Shown piece after piece: positions 50,740 to 60,440 of a DNA stretch of 64,000 bases (within the stretch, counting starts at the first letter, position 1; the number at the start of each line of letters is the position of its first letter). The notes under the pieces are model-generated. The model searched no databases, was not told the DNA's origin, and saw only the letters and a program-made list of their open reading frames with translations. The DNA comes from GWF2-38-69 sp965228125 (GTDB taxonomy: Bacteria; Verrucomicrobiota; Lentisphaeria; Victivallales; GWF2-38-69), in contig OZ245791.1 in NCBI GenBank assembly GCA_965228125.1, forward strand, positions 558,001 through 622,000, in the 5' to 3' direction. The position numbers were made by a program, and so were the translations under genes.

Positions 50740-51945
50740 TTAACTTAACAAACCAAGCTTCTTGGCGGACTGAACCAAGGCATCTGCTTTATTCGTTTTT
50801 TCCCAAGGAAAATTAGGGCGTCCGAAATGCCCATATGCAGCAGTCTGTCTATAACACCAGCCGTTTTTCTGGGGATATTTGAGTTCGAGTGTGTCGATAA
50901 TAGCAGCCGGTCTCATATCAAATACATCTCTTATGATGGACTCCAAATCCTCGTCTTTTTCGAGTTTGCCTGTCCCATAAGTATCTACGTTTAGACTCAG
51001 CGGTTGAGCTACTCCGATAGCATAAGCCACCTGAACTTCGCATTTTTCAGCTAATCCTGCAGCAACTATATTCTTTGCGATATAACGGCACATATAAGCA
51101 GCTGAACGGTCAACTTTGGAAGGATCTTTGCCAGAAAAAGCACCGCCGCCATGCGAACCTACTCCGCCATAAGTATCAACTATGATTTTCCTTCCGGTTA
51201 CACCAGTATCTCCATGAGGCCCGCCAATCTCGAACCTGCCGGTAGGATTAACAAAGTACTTTACATTTTCATCCATAAACTCTGCTGGAATAACTCTTTG
51301 AGCAACTTCTTTCACCAAAGCTTCCAATACTTCCATTTTTGCATCAGGCGTGTGCTGATGTGAAACGACTATTGTTTCTACTTTAACAGGTTTGCCATCA
51401 ATATAACGAATTGAAACCTGACTTTTTGCATCAGGCCTTAGAAATGGGTATTTTTCAGGTTGCTCTTTTCTCAGCCTGGCAAATTCTTGAACTATTTTAT
51501 GAGAATAGATAATGGTTGCAGGCATAAGTTCTTTGGTTTCATTTGTTGCATAACCAAACATCATACCTTGGTCACCAGCACCCTGCTCATGGGTTTTGCT
51601 TGTTTCAGCCGTAACTCCAAGAGAAATATCAGCTGATTGGCTGTGAATGCAAATCATAAGTTTTGCTCCATCAGCAGTAAACCTCATTGATTCGTCATTA
51701 TAACCTATTGATCTGACTATGTCTCTCGTAACAGTTTCCCAGACTACATCAGCGTGTGTTGTTATTTCACCTGAAACAACCATTAAATCAGTGGTAACCA
51801 ATGCCTCGCAGGCTACTCTGCTATTAGGATCTTGTTCTAGACAAGCGTCAAGAACTGCATCAGAAATCTGGTCACAAACTTTATCAGGATGTCCTTCAGA
51901 AACGGATTCAGATGTAAAAACATGTTCTGCTCTAATTTTACTCAT
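50740..51945 (-). CDS. metK: S-adenosylmethionine synthetase
   Basis: A 401-aa enzyme making SAM from methionine and ATP. FTSESVSEGHPDKVCDQISD at the start, GAGDQGMMFGYATNE and the GGGAFSGKDPSKVDRSAAY loop are diagnostic. The ATG at 51945 follows GAGGAGAATACT and gives the family start MSKIRAEHVFTSE; the longer frame to 51984 is rejected. It is probably the first gene of the methyl-cycle operon with adenosine kinase and ahcY. Confidence 0.97.
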   Translation of the reverse strand: MSKIRAEHVFTSESVSEGHPDKVCDQISDAVLDACLEQDPNSRVACEALVTTDLMVVSGEITTHADVVWETVTRDIVRSIGYNDESMRFTADGAKLMICIHSQSADISLGVTAETSKTHEQGAGDQGMMFGYATNETKELMPATIIYSHKIVQEFARLRKEQPEKYPFLRPDAKSQVSIRYIDGKPVKVETIVVSHQHTPDAKMEVLEALVKEVAQRVIPAEFMDENVKYFVNPTGRFEIGGPHGDTGVTGRKIIVDTYGGVGSHGGGAFSGKDPSKVDRSAAYMCRYIAKNIVAAGLAEKCEVQVAYAIGVAQPLSLNVDTYGTGKLEKDEDLESIIRDVFDMRPAAIIDTLELKYPQKNGWCYRQTAAYGHFGRPNFPWEKTNKADALVQSAKKLGLLS

Positions 51946-52030
51946 AGTATTCTCCTCATACAATTTAGATTCATACTTAAACAAATATGTGCTAATATTC
52001 TAGTAAAATGACCTAATTGCAAGCCTTTGC

Positions 52031-53089
52031 CTAAATTATTAGCATACAATCTCCATATGAAAAAAAACGCATTTTTTCTTTAATAGCGTATTGATAAGCC
52101 GTCATAATATTATCCAGTCCGGCAAAAGCCGAAACCAACATTAGCAAAGTGCTTTTGGGAAGATGAAAGTTTGTTAAAAGAATATCAACTGTTTTAAATT
52201 TATAGGGTGGACGGATAAAAATGTCTGTCCAACCTTCTCCATTTCTAACGATACCATCTTCTGAGGTTAAAGATTCCAAAACTCTAACAGAGGTTGTCCC
52301 TACAGCGGCGATTTTATGCCCCGCTAATTTTGTTCTATTGATAAGGCCAGAATTAAATTCATTTAAAAAATATTCTTCTGAATGCATCTTGTGGTTTTTC
52401 AAATCTTCTGCCTGTACCGGCTTAAAAGTCCCTGCTCCGACATGAAGAGTAAGCTCGGCAATGCTAACTCCATTTTCAGTAATTTTGTTCAAGATTTCCT
52501 TTGTAAAATGCAAACCTGCAGTAGGAGCTGCGACAGCTCCTTTTATCTTTGAATAAACTGTCTGATATCGCTCAATATCGGAAAAATCGTCCTCTCTCTT
52601 TATATATGGAGGCAGAGGAATATGCCCGAAACAATCCATAAGTTCGTAAACATTCTCAGCACTAAATTCGACGATATAAGTGCCGTCCTCTTCTGAAGAG
52701 AGCACGGTAAAATAAACAGTGGAATGACTGCTAGATGCCTTGTTATTTACAAGAAATACTTTTGTCCCAGGTTTTACCCGTTTGCCAGGTCTTATGAGAC
52801 AACTCCATCTTTTGGCACTTGAATGGGCCTGGTTAATAAGCATAACTTCGACATTTGCACTAGTTATTTCTTTTTTTCCATAAAGTCTGCCTTTTATAAC
52901 TTGCGTGTTATTTAAAACCAAACAGTCTCCACTTGAAAAATAGTTGAGAATCCCATTAAAACTTTCGATATGGATATTCCCTGAACTTTTGTCAAGCACA
53001 AGCATTCTGGAAGCATCTCTTTGAGGTGATGGATAATAAGCTATAAGCTCTTCAGGGAGGCTATAATCGTAGAATTTGAGCTGATTCAT
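52031..53089 (-). CDS. queA: S-adenosylmethionine:tRNA ribosyltransferase-isomerase
   Basis: A 352-aa enzyme that transfers and rearranges the ribosyl part of SAM onto preQ1 in tRNA during queuosine synthesis. FDYSLPEELIAYYP-like start (YDYSLPEELIAYYPSPQRDA), DCLVLNNTQVIKGRLYG, VAAPTAGLHFT and LHVGAGTFKPV are the conserved blocks. Full length. It lies upstream of metK but 86 bases separate them. Confidence 0.96.
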   Translation of the reverse strand: MNQLKFYDYSLPEELIAYYPSPQRDASRMLVLDKSSGNIHIESFNGILNYFSSGDCLVLNNTQVIKGRLYGKKEITSANVEVMLINQAHSSAKRWSCLIRPGKRVKPGTKVFLVNNKASSSHSTVYFTVLSSEEDGTYIVEFSAENVYELMDCFGHIPLPPYIKREDDFSDIERYQTVYSKIKGAVAAPTAGLHFTKEILNKITENGVSIAELTLHVGAGTFKPVQAEDLKNHKMHSEEYFLNEFNSGLINRTKLAGHKIAAVGTTSVRVLESLTSEDGIVRNGEGWTDIFIRPPYKFKTVDILLTNFHLPKSTLLMLVSAFAGLDNIMTAYQYAIKEKMRFFSYGDCMLII

Positions 53090-53097
53090 ATAGGAAA

Positions 53098-53958
53098 CTA
53101 TTTGCCGCCTGATCTCATATTTTCTCTGGCCTGCTTGAGCGTGGAGAGCTCGTCCTCCGTTAAACTATTTATCCCATTTTTGGAAATTTTGTCGAGAATA
53201 TCGTCTATTTTCGTTGTAGAAATTCCAGCCATTTTCCATTTTTTTGCGGCTTTAGGGCTAAAATTCTTTGGTGCTTTGTGGAGAGCAGGAATTTTCAGAA
53301 ACTTAAATATATCATACACATTTGCAGGATACATAAACCTCATAACAAGATAGCCTCCGATCAAACCGCCAATATGCGCCAGGTGCGCAATTTGCCCATC
53401 AATCCCAGTAACAGCAGAAAAAGTTTCGATTAAGGCATAGATAATTGCAAAAGTTCTTAATTTCAAAGGAATAGGCGGTATAAGAAGCATTATCATTGAA
53501 TTAGGGAAGAGAAGAGCCGCGCCTACCAGTACTCCAAACAAGGCTCCGCTTGCTCCAATACAAACTGCCATACTGCTCCAATTGAAAGCAAGCCAAAATA
53601 CACCCCCGGAAAGACCACTGATGAAATATAGCAACAGGAATTTCTTACTACCCATATATTGCTCTAACATCGAACCGAAAAGATATATACCCCACATATT
53701 AAGAAGCAAATGCCAGAATCCGCCATGTAAAAACATGTATGTAAAAACGCGCCATATTTCGTAATTAGTTGTTACGCTATAGGGAATTAAAGCCATCGAA
53801 TAGGTTAGAGAACTGTACGAATAACCCCCGACAGTTCTCGTCATGGTCATTTGTTGAAGGAGAAATATTATGACATTTACCAGAATTATTGCAGGGACAG
53901 CATAATTCCCCGCACTGTAATTGCTAAAACTTCTTTTGTATTTTCTTTCTGAAAACAT
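53098..53958 (-). CDS. Rhomboid-family intramembrane protease
   Basis: A 286-aa membrane protein with about six helices. RVFTYMFLHGGFWHLLLNMW carries the HxxxN oxyanion residues, GASGALFGVLVGA the catalytic Ser, and AHLAHIGGLIGGYLV the His. The C-terminal cytoplasmic tail of about 75 residues is charged. It cleaves substrates within the membrane. The gene ends 8 bases before queA. Confidence 0.95.
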   Translation of the reverse strand: MFSERKYKRSFSNYSAGNYAVPAIILVNVIIFLLQQMTMTRTVGGYSYSSLTYSMALIPYSVTTNYEIWRVFTYMFLHGGFWHLLLNMWGIYLFGSMLEQYMGSKKFLLLYFISGLSGGVFWLAFNWSSMAVCIGASGALFGVLVGAALLFPNSMIMLLIPPIPLKLRTFAIIYALIETFSAVTGIDGQIAHLAHIGGLIGGYLVMRFMYPANVYDIFKFLKIPALHKAPKNFSPKAAKKWKMAGISTTKIDDILDKISKNGINSLTEDELSTLKQARENMRSGGK

Positions 53959-53966
53959 AGTTAATT

Positions 53967-53998
53967 AAAAATGAAAAGAAGCTCTCCGAAGAGCTTCT
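53967..53998 (-). terminator. Terminator downstream of lpxA
   Basis: On the minus strand AGAAGCTCT pairs with AGAGCTTCT around a TCGG loop, followed by TTTTCATTTTT. It separates lpxA and dnaA from the rhomboid gene. Confidence 0.85.
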
Positions 53999-54022
53999 CT
54001 ATTTATGATATTATATATTCAA

Positions 54023-54823
54023 TCAAATACGCCTGCTGCCTCTTCCGGTCGCTACAGCTCTATCGCTAGTTTTTACAAAATCAATAAACTCTTTAACTTC
54101 GGGAAGCATCTCGACTTCGTTTTGTATCTTTTCGATAGCATTGCTCACATTGAGACCGCTCACAAAGAATATTTTAAATAGATCTCTAAGCGCCCTTATT
54201 GACTCGAGACTAAACCCATTTCTTTTTAATCCAATAATATTCAAGTTTTTTATAGCTCCGTTTCTGCCATCAGCTATCACAAATGGGGGAATGTTGACTG
54301 AAGTTACAGAGCCTCCGCTCATCATGGCAAACCTTCCAATTTTTACAAATTGGTGCGTTCCACAAAGACCTGATATAACACAACTATCACCAATCTCACA
54401 ATACCCTGCAAAACCAGAACCATTAACCACTGTCACCTTATTTCCAACATTACAGTTATGAGCCACATGAGTGTTAATCATAAAGTAGCAGTGGTCGCCA
54501 ATAACTGTCTCAGAACCTTCTTTTGTCCCTATATTGGCTGTAAAACCTTCTCTGAAAACATTATGGTTTCCGATTTTAAGGTAAGATTCCTTTCCAATAA
54601 AACCATGATCCTGAGGTTCCGTCCCTAGAGAAACAAACGGAAAGACAGTATTATTTTCGCCAATTGTAGTATATCCATCTACATTACAGTGAGATACAAG
54701 TTTAGTCCCAGCTCCTATTTTTACATTTGGCCCGATCGTGCAAAAAGGGCCTATTTCAACACTTTCAGCAATTTGAGCTTTTTCGTTCACTATCGCAGTG
54801 CTATGAATCTTACTCACAATCAA
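54023..54823 (-). CDS. lpxA: UDP-N-acetylglucosamine acyltransferase
   Basis: A 266-aa enzyme that catalyses the first step of lipid A synthesis. It has a left-handed beta-helix made of hexapeptide repeats (IGPFCTIGPNVKIGAGTKLV and following) and the catalytic His region INTHVAHNCNVGN. The helical C-terminus (FKIFFVSGLNVSNAIEKI) is as in LpxA. The length is normal. Its presence indicates an outer membrane with lipopolysaccharide. It follows dnaA after 23 bases. Confidence 0.96.
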   Translation of the reverse strand: MIVSKIHSTAIVNEKAQIAESVEIGPFCTIGPNVKIGAGTKLVSHCNVDGYTTIGENNTVFPFVSLGTEPQDHGFIGKESYLKIGNHNVFREGFTANIGTKEGSETVIGDHCYFMINTHVAHNCNVGNKVTVVNGSGFAGYCEIGDSCVISGLCGTHQFVKIGRFAMMSGGSVTSVNIPPFVIADGRNGAIKNLNIIGLKRNGFSLESIRALRDLFKIFFVSGLNVSNAIEKIQNEVEMLPEVKEFIDFVKTSDRAVATGRGSRRI

Positions 54824-54846
54824 ACTCCATATTTAAATGTTTAGGG

Positions 54847-56205
54847 TCAACTATTTTGCAATTGTCTCTGTATGAAAGAAATGGAATGATCTATAGATTT
54901 ATCTTTCAATCGTTCTTTTCTTATCTTGTTAACAGCGTTTATTACTGTCGCATGAGTCCTTCCGCCAAACAGGTTTCCAATCTCGGGAAGAGAATTCTCA
55001 GTCAACTCTCTTGACAAATACATTGCAATCATCCTAGGCAATGCAATATTTTTGGGTCTTTTATCACCGATCAGATCATTAAGCCTCAGGTCAAAATGTT
55101 CTGCGACTTTCTTTTGCACCATATCCACAGTGACCTTTGCGGCAGCCTCTTGTATAATTATCGGGTGAAGAATTCTTTCGGCAACACCAAGGTCTATTTT
55201 AGCTCCTGTCATAGAAGTAAGAGCGGTGAGACGAATAAGCGCCCCCTCTAGCCTTCGCACATTGGATGTTATTTTGCTGGCAATAAAATATAAAATCTCA
55301 TCATTGAGCTTAACTACCTGTTCCTCTTGTTTCTTCCGCAGAATAGCTACTCTCATTTCCAGCCCTGGTGGTTGAATATCAGTTGTCAGCCCTGTTTCAA
55401 ATCTTGACACCAGCCTGGCCTCCAAACCATTTATTTCTCTTGGCGACCTATCTGAAGTTAGGACAATCTGTTTATTGTCATTATATAAAGCATTAAAAGT
55501 ATTAAAAAACTCTTCCTGAAGTTTTTCTTTGCCGGTTAAAAACTGTACGTCATCTATTAAGAGCATATCGATTTTTCTAAACTTCTTTCGAAATTCAGAA
55601 ATTTTGTTATTTTGAAGAGCTTCTGTGTAAGCGTTGCAAAACTCCTCGCAAGTATAATATTCAACTTTCAGTTTTTTGTTATTTTTAATAGCTTCATGAG
55701 CAGAAGCCTGTATCAAGTGTGTTTTTCCCAGCCCTGTACCGCCATAGATAAAGAAGGGATTAAAAGAAATTCCAGGGGCTTGACCTATTGCAGCTGCGGC
55801 AGAATAAGCAAAATCATTTCCATCCCCTACTACAAATTTATCCAGTGTGAATTTAGGATTACAATTCACAATATGTACCACATCTTGATCTGAGGAGCCA
55901 GAAGGCTGTATTCTAGAGAAACCACTAATATGCCCTTCAGACGGTGTATGGCCTATCTCAAACCTGAAAGATATTTTGTCATTTCCGGAAGCTTCTCTGA
56001 GCGCATGCCTTATTTCTTCAGAATAGTGGTCTTCAAGCCAGTCAGCAAAAAACTCATCCGATACCCCTAAAACAAAATCATCTTCATAAGCAATAGCCTT
56101 TATTGAGCTAAACCAGTGATTATATATACTATCATCGTTAAGCTGAATCCTTAAGATATTCCTGGCATTCAACCAAATTTTATCTTTAATGAGAACTTCT
56201 TCCAT
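54847..56205 (-). CDS. dnaA: Replication initiator DnaA
   Basis: A 452-aa initiator protein. Domain I is the N-terminal 85 residues. The AAA+ domain has GGTGLGKTHL, IDMLLIDDVQFL and the SRFETGLTTDI sensor region. Domain IV ends with GGRTHATVINAVNKI, the DnaA-box recognition helix. The start is either ATG 56205 (MEEVLIKD) or 56226; I prefer the former from family N-termini, but the ribosome site does not decide it. A cluster of DnaA-box-like sequences lies upstream. Confidence 0.96.
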   Translation of the reverse strand: MEEVLIKDKIWLNARNILRIQLNDDSIYNHWFSSIKAIAYEDDFVLGVSDEFFADWLEDHYSEEIRHALREASGNDKISFRFEIGHTPSEGHISGFSRIQPSGSSDQDVVHIVNCNPKFTLDKFVVGDGNDFAYSAAAAIGQAPGISFNPFFIYGGTGLGKTHLIQASAHEAIKNNKKLKVEYYTCEEFCNAYTEALQNNKISEFRKKFRKIDMLLIDDVQFLTGKEKLQEEFFNTFNALYNDNKQIVLTSDRSPREINGLEARLVSRFETGLTTDIQPPGLEMRVAILRKKQEEQVVKLNDEILYFIASKITSNVRRLEGALIRLTALTSMTGAKIDLGVAERILHPIIIQEAAAKVTVDMVQKKVAEHFDLRLNDLIGDKRPKNIALPRMIAMYLSRELTENSLPEIGNLFGGRTHATVINAVNKIRKERLKDKSIDHSISFIQRQLQNS

Positions 56206-56675
56206 AATTACCCCATGCTCACACATAAATTCTTTTTATGAAAACTAACACAATTCTAAGGGACATTCCATAACTTTCAACAGGTAAAAATTTTTACAAA
56301 CTTTTTTCCATAAAACTAACGCTTTTTACTAGAAATAAATAAATGATTATTTTCGTTATCCATCTTTTTTAAGCTCATTTTTTCTGCTTTTGTTAGTGGT
56401 TTTCGACTGCTTGCTACCAATATTGCATCAAGTTTTTTAAGAATTTTGCTTTCAAATTTTCTTATATCTTGTCAACACTTGTCAACAAGTTATTAACAGT
56501 CTGGAAGACGCATTTTTTCTTGCCTGTTTTTCTTAATTTTTCAGAAACTTTGTTAAAAATTCTTATCAACAACCGCTTTTCAAAGAAGCAATGCGTTTTT
56601 TCGTTGTCAAACTAGGATAAAAATGATATAGTTTCAGAAAGACATTTAAAGTTTAAAAATTTCATTTTCCCAATT
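56206..56675. other. oriC: Candidate chromosomal origin upstream of dnaA
   Basis: A non-coding AT-rich region between divergent dnaA and nagA. Sequences close to the DnaA box TTATCCACA occur at 56356 (TTATCCATC), 56469 and 56479 (TTGTCAACA twice), 56490 (TTATTAACA) and 56563 (TTATCAACA). The density and place beside dnaA fit an origin. No match is perfect, and autoregulation of dnaA is the other reading. Confidence 0.6.
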
Positions 56676-57935
56676 ATGTCCGAGAAGCCAGCAATCATAC
56701 AGAGAATATTATTCAATGCTGATTATTGTTATACCCCATTTAGAAAGATAATAAATGCTTCCATTCTATGTGAAGAAGATAAAATCGTAGCCATAGGTAA
56801 TTCTTCTTCCTTTAATGTCGATCAAGCTACTAACGTATTTCACCTTGCAAACACATATGCAGTCCCAGGATTTATTGATACTCATATACACGGAACAGGT
56901 GGTTTTGATTCAAGTTCTGCAGAAGAAGGCAAAGCAAACTTCAAATCTATGGCTAAAACACTAGCCAGCCACGGAGTAACTTCTTTTTTGCCAACTCTGG
57001 TTTCTAACCCAAATGATAAGATGTTAGCCTCAATTAAAACACTAGTCTCACTCATTTCCAAAGAATATCAAGGGGCCTGTCCAGAAGGAATCAGAGTGGA
57101 AGGGCCATTTATTAGCAAAATAAAAAGAGGAAGTCAAGACGAAAGTTTTATTCGCCCTATAGACATCGGAGAACTCAAAGAAATAATAGCAACAGGTCAG
57201 GGAAAAATAAAAATCATGACTTTCGCCCCCGAATTGAAACACTCATTAAAACTCATAGAAATTCTGAGAGAAAACAACATTATACCTTCAATAGGACATA
57301 CTATGGCGGAAGAGGAGACAGTAATCCAAGCCATAGATGCCGGCGCGACTCACTGCACGCACATTTACAATGGCATGCCGGTACTTCATCACAGATCCGT
57401 AGGGGTTGCGGGAGTAGCACTTACAGATGACAGGGTAACTGCAGAAATAATTCTGGATGGTTACCACATTCACCCCAGAATGATAGATATTGTCTGTAGA
57501 ACAAAACCAAAAGATAAGATAATAGGAGTAAGTGATGCAATAGAAGGGGCAGGACTTGCAGACGGCGTTTATCATATCGGAACTACTCAAATAAATGTAA
57601 AAAATGGGAGAGCTCTAACAGATGACGGCATAATTGCAGGAACAACTTTGACCCTGGAATTAGGATGGGATCATCTGGTAAGGTATTCTCAATTGAAAAT
57701 TACCGATGCCGCAGCCTGCCTGACCATAAATCCGGCAAAACTCTTGTCCCTTGACTTTCTAGGAGAGCTTTCCCCGGGGAGAATAGCAAATATTTCATTT
57801 TTTAATAAAAACACTAATAAAGCAGTCATGACTGTAAGAAAAGGCAAAATAGTCTATATAGACCAAGCGTATAGCTTAAATTCACAAAAATCAAACTCTG
57901 TTAATCAACTGAGAAACCATATACATGCAAAATAA
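56676..57935 (+). CDS. nagA: N-acetylglucosamine-6-phosphate deacetylase
   Basis: A 419-aa amidohydrolase. PGFIDTHIHGTGGFD is the first metal site, VEGPFIS carries the Glu, SIGHTMA and CTHIYNGMPVLHHR the other His ligands, and GVSDAI the catalytic Asp. The final part FLGELSPGRIANISFF is the closing beta-domain. It converts GlcNAc-6-P to GlcN-6-P in amino sugar recycling. It overlaps the next gene by 11 bases. Confidence 0.93.
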   Translation: MSEKPAIIQRILFNADYCYTPFRKIINASILCEEDKIVAIGNSSSFNVDQATNVFHLANTYAVPGFIDTHIHGTGGFDSSSAEEGKANFKSMAKTLASHGVTSFLPTLVSNPNDKMLASIKTLVSLISKEYQGACPEGIRVEGPFISKIKRGSQDESFIRPIDIGELKEIIATGQGKIKIMTFAPELKHSLKLIEILRENNIIPSIGHTMAEEETVIQAIDAGATHCTHIYNGMPVLHHRSVGVAGVALTDDRVTAEIILDGYHIHPRMIDIVCRTKPKDKIIGVSDAIEGAGLADGVYHIGTTQINVKNGRALTDDGIIAGTTLTLELGWDHLVRYSQLKITDAAACLTINPAKLLSLDFLGELSPGRIANISFFNKNTNKAVMTVRKGKIVYIDQAYSLNSQKSNSVNQLRNHIHAK

Positions 57936-58776
57936 TTCAACTGACCAATACCATATTTTAGATTCAGGAAATCTTCAAAAACTCGAACAAGTCGGCAACT
58001 TCAGGTTAATTCGCCCTGCACTAAACGCTTATTGGCCTCCTACCCTATCTAAAAATGAATGGGATAAAACCGTCGGCATTTTTCAAAGAAACTCTACAGG
58101 TGGAGGAAAATGGACTTGGAAATCTAAAATCCCGCAAGAATGGCTCGTTTCATACGATAGCATAACATTCCTGATAAAACCTACAGATTTTGGACATTTG
58201 GGCTTTTTTCCTGAACAAAAAGATAACTGGATTTGGCTCAGAGATACTATCTCAAAGCACGCTAACCAAAAAACCATAAACCTTTTTGCCTACTCAGGCG
58301 GAAGCTCTTTGGCTATGGCACAAGCGGGAGCAAAAGTCTGCCATGTCGATGCCGCTAAAGGAATGGTTGATTGGGCCAAAACGAATTTGGCAAACAATAC
58401 GAACATAAAAAACTCAGTCAGATGGATTGTTGATGATGTTAACAAATTTCTTCAAAGAGAAATCAATAGAAATGAAACTTACGACGGTATAGTTTTGGAT
58501 CCGCCGTCTTTTGGAAGAGGCCCCAATGGACAACTATGGAAAATAGAGTCTGATATAATCCCATTGCTCGAAAAATGCAAAAAACTCCTCTCGCAAAAAC
58601 CATCATTTATATTATTAAGTCTTCACAGCCATGGCTTCTCTGACAATACTCTCGATAGAATCCTCCGGTTTGTTTTCGGCAAAAACGTTGAAATCTCAAC
58701 AGGGGAAATGAAAATAACCGAATCAACTGGTAAAAAAATATCAGCTGGCTCTTATGCAAGACTCCTTTTTAAGTAA
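57925..58776 (+). CDS. RlmI-like class I SAM-dependent methyltransferase
   Basis: A 283-aa methyltransferase. LFAYSGGSSLAMAQAGAKVC is the SAM-binding motif I, HVDAAKGMVDWAKTNL motif II, and VLDPPSFGRG the DPPxF-type motif IV of rRNA cytosine C5 methyltransferases. It lacks the N-terminal PUA domain of RlmI and RlmK. The target is probably a 23S rRNA residue. It overlaps nagA and is followed by another RNA methyltransferase gene. Confidence 0.85.
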   Translation: MQNNSTDQYHILDSGNLQKLEQVGNFRLIRPALNAYWPPTLSKNEWDKTVGIFQRNSTGGGKWTWKSKIPQEWLVSYDSITFLIKPTDFGHLGFFPEQKDNWIWLRDTISKHANQKTINLFAYSGGSSLAMAQAGAKVCHVDAAKGMVDWAKTNLANNTNIKNSVRWIVDDVNKFLQREINRNETYDGIVLDPPSFGRGPNGQLWKIESDIIPLLEKCKKLLSQKPSFILLSLHSHGFSDNTLDRILRFVFGKNVEISTGEMKITESTGKKISAGSYARLLFK

Positions 58777-58799
58777 AAACTTTGAATGATAAATAGCTA

Positions 58800-59615
58800 A
58801 TGAAAAATTTTCTAGGAATAACAAGCCTTCAAAATGACAGAATCAAAGAAATAATAAAGCTGAAAGACCGCAAAAGCAGAGATAAATTTTCGAAGACTTT
58901 TCTGGAAGGATATAGATTAATCAGTAGAGCTCTTGATGCCAAGTTTCCGATAGAAAAGTGCTATTTCTGCCCTGAACTCTTTCTTGGCTCAAATGAAAAT
59001 GCATTATTATCAGAACTCGAAGAAACTGGCTCCACTCTCATTAGAGTAACAAAAGCTATACTTACAAAGATGGCATACAGGGACAGGCCAGAAGGACTTA
59101 TCGCCGTCAGCAAAATTAAAGAACACCCACTAGAATCTCTGCCTGTAGTTCAGAATGGAATGTATCTGGTTCTGGAATCTATAGAAAAACCCGGCAATCT
59201 TGGTTCAATTATGCGTGCTGCAGATGCATCTGGAGTTGACGGGATACTTATCTGCGATAAAAGGACAGATATTTATAATCCGAATGTACTGACAGCCAGC
59301 ACTGGAGCCATATTCTATGTCCCGTTTGCCGAATGCTCTTCTGAAGAAGCCGTTGAATGGTTAAATAAAAACAAAATAAAAACCCTGGCAACGACTCCCC
59401 ACACAGACCTGAGCTACGATAAAATAGATTTGACACAAGCCATAGCTATTGTGGTGGGTACAGAACAAGTAGGGTTATCAGATTTCTGGATGAACAACTG
59501 CTCTATAAAAACGGTTATTCCAATGAGAGGAAAAATAGACTCTTTGAATGTAGCCATAGCTACAAGTGTAATACTTTTTGAAGCCTCAAGGCAAAGACAC
59601 CTTGCCACTAAGTAA
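58800..59615 (+). CDS. SpoU/TrmH-family RNA methyltransferase
   Basis: A 271-aa 2'-O-methyltransferase with an N-terminal substrate-binding domain (about 1-105) and the SPOUT knot domain. YLVLESIEKPGNLGSIMRAA, VVGTEQVGLSDFWM and IPMRGKIDSLNVAIATSVIL are the three SpoU motifs. The arrangement resembles RlmB and TsnR-type enzymes. The exact RNA target is not known. Confidence 0.92.
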   Translation: MKNFLGITSLQNDRIKEIIKLKDRKSRDKFSKTFLEGYRLISRALDAKFPIEKCYFCPELFLGSNENALLSELEETGSTLIRVTKAILTKMAYRDRPEGLIAVSKIKEHPLESLPVVQNGMYLVLESIEKPGNLGSIMRAADASGVDGILICDKRTDIYNPNVLTASTGAIFYVPFAECSSEEAVEWLNKNKIKTLATTPHTDLSYDKIDLTQAIAIVVGTEQVGLSDFWMNNCSIKTVIPMRGKIDSLNVAIATSVILFEASRQRHLATK

Positions 59616-59669
59616 GTTTGAGTTATAATCTAAATACAGTCTCAACACTATAATATTGTGAGGATTTTC

Positions 59670-60440
59670 ATGAAATTAAAAATCACAGGAATTTTTTCCC
59701 TGTTTATTTTTTCACTTTTCGCCTTTACTTCATGCAGTAATCTGGGCGGAAATTATCAAACAGTCTATAAGCCCAATCCCCCAATTAAGGAAAAAGGCTT
59801 ACCTATAAATAATCCCGTATTTATTGCAAATCTTATTGATACCAGACCTGCTCAAGAACAAATCCCTATAGATCCTAACATAAATCCGCTTCTTTTAATA
59901 CCGTTGTGGCCATACACTCACAGCGAGACAAGCCCTGTTTTAAGATACACTTTCATGCAATCTTCTTTATTAAACACAACAAAACATTTGATAGCAGATG
60001 ACATAAGAACTTCAGGTATATTTAGTTATGTCATTACTCAGACTTACGGGGCAATGGGAACAAAAGAGGCAAAATACGCTGCCAAAATACCTGATGACGC
60101 ATATATTCTGGAAGTAGCCGTTAGAAGAGCCGTATGGTCTAGATATCTGACTACTTATGGCTTGTCTTATGCCGGAACAATACTATGGATATTCTCACCG
60201 GAATCCTACGGTAGCGTCAGCATAGTTTTGGACGCTAAACTTTATTCTCCTTCTGACAGAAGCAACCCCCTTGCCCAAACTTCGATTTCCAAAGAGCTTT
60301 CCTGTACAGAATGGTCATATGACCAAATCAATTATTTACCACCCATATCAGAATTCAAGTTGGCAGAAATGTTCCCTGAAGTTATGACTGATTTGAGGTC
60401 TTTTTTAGTTAAATCGCTGACAACTAACAGAAAAGATTAA
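59670..60440 (+). CDS. Outer-membrane-type lipoprotein of unknown function
   Basis: A 256-aa protein with a lipoprotein signal (residues 1-25, SLFAFTSC lipobox), so the mature protein starts at Cys. The rest is a mixed fold with NPVFIANLIDTRPAQEQIP and SYVITQTYG. I do not recognise a family. ATG 59670 follows GTGAGGATTTTC; the GTG at 59658 is rejected. It converges with ftsY, whose stop codon lies inside its last bases. Confidence 0.7.
   Translation: MKLKITGIFSLFIFSLFAFTSCSNLGGNYQTVYKPNPPIKEKGLPINNPVFIANLIDTRPAQEQIPIDPNINPLLLIPLWPYTHSETSPVLRYTFMQSSLLNTTKHLIADDIRTSGIFSYVITQTYGAMGTKEAKYAAKIPDDAYILEVAVRRAVWSRYLTTYGLSYAGTILWIFSPESYGSVSIVLDAKLYSPSDRSNPLAQTSISKELSCTEWSYDQINYLPPISEFKLAEMFPEVMTDLRSFLVKSLTTNRKD

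Noticed and set aside
51946..52030. SAM riboswitch before metK
   Set aside because: The 85-base gap is too short and shows no conserved SAM-box sequence or hairpins.
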